From Anaerotruncus sp. G3(2012) (GTDB taxonomy: Bacteria; Bacillota; Clostridia; Oscillospirales; Ruminococcaceae): a stretch of DNA of 64,000 nt. Made by a program: the position numbers and the translations under genes. The notes under the pieces were generated by a model, which saw only the letters and a list, made by a program, of their open reading frames with translations, was not told the DNA's origin and made no database searches. Of this stretch, positions 61,832 through 64,000 are shown piece after piece. The stretch spans positions 486,172 through 550,171 of the forward strand of contig NZ_KE159657.1 in the NCBI RefSeq assembly GCF_000403395.2, given 5' to 3'. How positions within the stretch are numbered: the first letter of the stretch is position 1; each line of letters starts with the position of its first letter.

Positions 61832-63523
61832 ATGGAACGAAAGAGCGCGATAAAACTGGCGCTGGGCGAAGAACTGCCCGAGCTGGTACTCAAGCACGCG
61901 AAGGTGGTCAACGTATTCACCCGGGAGATCGAAGAAGCCGACGTCGCGATTTCGGACGGTATGATCTGCGGTGTGGGCAGCTATTGCGGGAAGAACGAGG
62001 TGGAGCTTGGCGGCGCATATCTGGTCCCTGGCTTCATCAACGCTCACTGTCATGTAGAAAGCTCGATGGTCACCCCGCTTGACTACGGCCCGGAAGAACT
62101 GCGCTGGGGGGTCACCACGCTGGTTACCGACCCTCACGAGATCGCAAATGTTCTGGGCGCAGAGGGTATCCGGTTTATGCTTCGGGCAGCCGAAGGGAGC
62201 GGTGTCAACTACTATGTGCAGGTACCCTCCTGTGTGCCGGCAACCCCGTTCGAGCACGCCGGAGAGGTGCTCACCGCTGAGAAGATGGAACCGCTCAAAT
62301 CCGACCCGCGGGTGTTGGGGCTGGGCGAGATGATGAACTATCCGGGGGTGGCGGGCTGCGACCCGGAGGTGCTCGCCAAACTGGAACTGTTTGGCGAAAG
62401 CGTGATCGACGGGCATGCACCTTCCCTTTCCGGGAAAGGGTTGCAGGCATATGTGGCGGCGGGCATCCATACCGACCATGAGAGCACCACTTACGAAGAG
62501 GCGCGGGAAAAGCTGCGCGCAGGCATGGCGGTGCTGGTGCGGGAGGGGAGCGCCTCCAAAAACCTCCGGGACATCCTCACCGGTGTGGTCCGTGACCGTA
62601 TTGACACGACCTGTCTGGCGTTCTGCACCGATGACAAGCACCTTGCGGATATCCGCCGGGAGGGCACCATCCGCTGGAACATCCGGCTGGCGGTTGAGCT
62701 TGGCCTGGACCCGCTCACTGCTATCCAGATGGCGACCATCAATGCCGCGCGGATCTATCGCCTGCCCAGACTGGGAGCCGTTGCGGTTGGTTATCGGGCG
62801 GATCTCGTCGTGCTGGACAACCTCACCGACTTCAACGTGCTTTCGGTCTATAAAGATGGAGAACAGAAGGTGCGCAGCGGTAGATTGACGTTTGGATACG
62901 CCTGGGGGACGGTCGGGGATGTGGAAAACGCTGTCAATCTCGCGCCGCTCCCACCGGACGCGTTTGCCCTGCCCGAGCGGGCGGAGCATCCGGTAATCCG
63001 GATTGTAAAGGGGCAGATCGTAACGGCTGCATCCACTGTCCCGGCAGATGCAGTGGACGAACAGATCGCTTCGGGCAGACTGCGCAAAATCGCGGTGATC
63101 GAGCGCCACCATGCGACCGGTAATATTGGTGTTGGGTTGATCGAGGGGTATGGGTTGACTCACGGAGCGGTTGCGACCACCGTTGCGCATGATTCGCACA
63201 ACCTGATTGTGGTCGGAGACAACGACGCGGACCTGTTTGCGGCGGTTGAGGAGATCAAACGGATCGCAGGAGGATACACGATTGTGCAGGACGGCCACGT
63301 GCTCGGGTCGCTGCCTCTGCCGATCGCCGGACTGATGAGTACAGGACCGGCTGACCGCCTGATTGCCGATCTCGACAGCATGATTGAAAAGGCGCGGCGG
63401 GCAGGGGTCGCGGAAGGGATTGACCCATTCATTACCCTGAGTTTCATGGCGCTTCCGGTGATCCCGGAAATCCGGATCACCGATATGGGGGTTTTTGATG
63501 TGAATAGGTTCCAGTTCCTATAG
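61832..63523 (+). CDS. ade: Adenine deaminase
   Basis: A 563-residue amidohydrolase that turns adenine into hypoxanthine in purine salvage. Metal motif HCH in VPGFINAHCHVESSMVTP. Other family parts are GVTTLVTDPHEIANVLG, QVPSCVPATPFEHAG, GLGEMMNYPGV, VIDGHAPSLSGKGLQAYVAAGIHTDHES, TDDKHLADI and the C-terminal AVATTVAHDSHNLIVVGDND. The length is usual for the bacterial Ade type. GGAG precedes ATG 61832. A perfect terminator follows. Confidence 0.96.
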   Translation: MERKSAIKLALGEELPELVLKHAKVVNVFTREIEEADVAISDGMICGVGSYCGKNEVELGGAYLVPGFINAHCHVESSMVTPLDYGPEELRWGVTTLVTDPHEIANVLGAEGIRFMLRAAEGSGVNYYVQVPSCVPATPFEHAGEVLTAEKMEPLKSDPRVLGLGEMMNYPGVAGCDPEVLAKLELFGESVIDGHAPSLSGKGLQAYVAAGIHTDHESTTYEEAREKLRAGMAVLVREGSASKNLRDILTGVVRDRIDTTCLAFCTDDKHLADIRREGTIRWNIRLAVELGLDPLTAIQMATINAARIYRLPRLGAVAVGYRADLVVLDNLTDFNVLSVYKDGEQKVRSGRLTFGYAWGTVGDVENAVNLAPLPPDAFALPERAEHPVIRIVKGQIVTAASTVPADAVDEQIASGRLRKIAVIERHHATGNIGVGLIEGYGLTHGAVATTVAHDSHNLIVVGDNDADLFAAVEEIKRIAGGYTIVQDGHVLGSLPLPIAGLMSTGPADRLIADLDSMIEKARRAGVAEGIDPFITLSFMALPVIPEIRITDMGVFDVNRFQFL

Positions 63524-63570
63524 TCGGGCGACCGGTAGTCCCCATTTTTTGAAATTCTGTGAAAAAATCG

Positions 63571-63607
63571 GAAAAGGCATCGGCACATATCAGTGCCGAT
63601 GCCTTTT
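63571..63607 (+). terminator. Terminator of adenine deaminase gene
   Basis: AAAAGGCATCGGCAC (63571-63585) pairs perfectly with GTGCCGATGCCTTTT (63592-63606) around ATATCA. Confidence 0.92.
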
Positions 63608-63707
63608 TGCCTTGGCGCACTTTCTGAACTGCGTCAGTTTTTTGCGAATTCCTTCGCCGCTGGGTGTGTGGAAAACCGGGCTGGGGGAATATTGATCCTG
63701 AAACGGC

Positions 63708-63737
63708 GATACCACCGGCAGAAATGCCGGTGGTATC
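63708..63737 (-). terminator. Terminator downstream of the tRNA-Gln gene
   Basis: GATACCACCGGCA (63708-63720) and TGCCGGTGGTATC (63725-63737) form a perfect 13-bp stem with GAAA loop on the plus strand (TTTC on the minus strand). It stands 15 bases past the 3' end of the tRNA-Gln gene and is the likely end of the tRNA transcript, although the U tract is poor. Confidence 0.65.
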
Positions 63738-63751
63738 CAAAGATATTATGA

Positions 63752-63826
63752 TGGCTGGGCTAGCTGGATTCGAACCAGCGAATGCAGCAGTCAAAGTGCT
63801 GTGTCTTACCGCTTGACGATAGCCCA
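63752..63826 (-). tRNA. tRNA-Gln (anticodon TTG)
   Basis: The minus strand folds as a 75-nt tRNA: acceptor TGGGCTA/TAGCCCA, anticodon loop CTTTGAC with anticodon TTG, T arm GCTGG-TTCGAAT-CCAGC, and an encoded CCA end at 63752-63754. Confidence 0.95.
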
Positions 63827-63830
63827 AAGA

Positions 63831-63866
63831 AAAAATCTCCGCTCGGCAGGCGGGCAGAGATTTTTG
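63831..63866 (-). terminator. Hairpin between tRNA-His and tRNA-Gln genes
   Basis: On the minus strand AAAAATCTC and GAGATTTTTT frame a GC-rich loop region, with a U6 tail just before the tRNA-Gln gene. It may terminate transcription after tRNA-His, so the two tRNA genes may be separate units, or it may serve as a processing site. Confidence 0.6.
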
Positions 63867-63944
63867 TGGGGTGGATAGTGGGATTCGAACCCACGGTCTT
63901 CAGTGCCACAAACTGACGCGTTAACCAACTACGCTATACCCACC
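63867..63944 (-). tRNA. tRNA-His (anticodon GTG)
   Basis: The minus strand folds as a tRNA with anticodon loop TTGTGGC (anticodon GTG), T arm GTGGG-TTCGAAT-CCCAC and encoded CCA (63867-63869). The additional 5' G opposite the discriminator C at 63870, diagnostic of histidine tRNAs, is encoded at 63944. Confidence 0.95.
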
Positions 63945-63950
63945 ATATTC

Positions 63951-64000
63951 TGGCGCGCCAGGAGGGACTCGAACCCCCGACCTACTGCTTAGAAGGCAGT
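63951..64000 (-). tRNA. tRNA-Arg (anticodon TCT), 5' part outside window
   Basis: Only the 3' 50 nt are inside the window: the anticodon arm ACTGC-CTTCTAA-GCAGT with anticodon TCT, the variable loop, the T arm GGGGG-TTCGAGT-CCCTC and the acceptor end with CCA at 63951-63953. The gene continues past position 64000. Confidence 0.9.

Overview
The window looks like chromosome from a moderately GC-rich, low-redox Firmicute of the class Clostridia, most likely an Oscillospiraceae/Ruminococcaceae-type gut anaerobe. The signs are strong GGAGG ribosome binding sites, a sigma-54 amino-acid catabolic operon, Na+-pump decarboxylase subunits, a YtaF sporulation-type membrane protein, a YfmF/YfmH peptidase pair, a FeoAB system and a Firmicutes-type LexA box. 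No species name can be given from sequence reading alone.

Layout. 1-2123: the end of an FtsX-type ABC permease (apparently frameshifted), a stand-alone receiver protein and a complete IS5-family insertion sequence with perfect ends. 2200-9800: a decaying integrative/mobilizable element with an oriT-like site, MobA/MobL relaxase whose natural start codon reads ATA, HTH and ParB-like genes, a frameshifted RepA-like gene, a Cys-rich VLP protein, a replisome-organizer protein, a frameshifted DnaC-like ATPase, TnpW, and a tyrosine integrase that lost its core-binding domain. 9884-17992: a sigma-54 regulator with a CxxCxxCxxC motif, three upstream palindromes and a -24/-12 promoter, followed by diaminopropionate ammonia-lyase, YgeY, a sodium:solute symporter, a D-aminoacylase and RidA. 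Together these import and degrade 2,3-diaminopropionate and D-amino-acid derivatives to pyruvate and ammonia. 18342-22025: a MacAB-like efflux trio. 22230-22440: an unassigned structured RNA candidate. 22545-28148: an RHH regulator, a Ser-rich surface protein, a GNAT enzyme and three lipoprotein hydrolases. 28375-30030: OadG and OadB without the alpha subunit.

30313-38393: PcrA helicase, small proteins, a YoaK-type membrane protein, a GNAT pseudogene, FeoB/FeoA and a TfoX C-terminal-domain protein. 38448-40718: the paired DNA-repair proteins of the TIGR03915/TIGR03916 type behind a promoter that carries a perfect LexA-type box. 40893-42354: a 40-residue ORF, PlsC and an AT-rich GyrI-like gene. 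42547-45725: a corrinoid ABC transporter (ATPase, permease, binding protein) under a cobalamin riboswitch with a clear terminator. 46063-46142: two tandem copies of a 40-bp doubly palindromic unit. 46204-54972: an FkbM methyltransferase and a giant cyclic beta-1,2-glucan synthase-like enzyme of 2436 residues. 55145-63523: M16 peptidase pair, Lgt, FolD, YtaF, a DUF1015 protein and adenine deaminase. 63752-64000: tRNA-Gln, tRNA-His and a cut tRNA-Arg, all on the minus strand.

The most interesting items are the structured RNA at 22236-22440, the sigma-54 control region with its triple palindromes and possible iron-sulfur sensor, the LexA box that ties the radical SAM pair to the SOS response, the tandem palindromes at 46063, and the several independent lesions in the mobile element.
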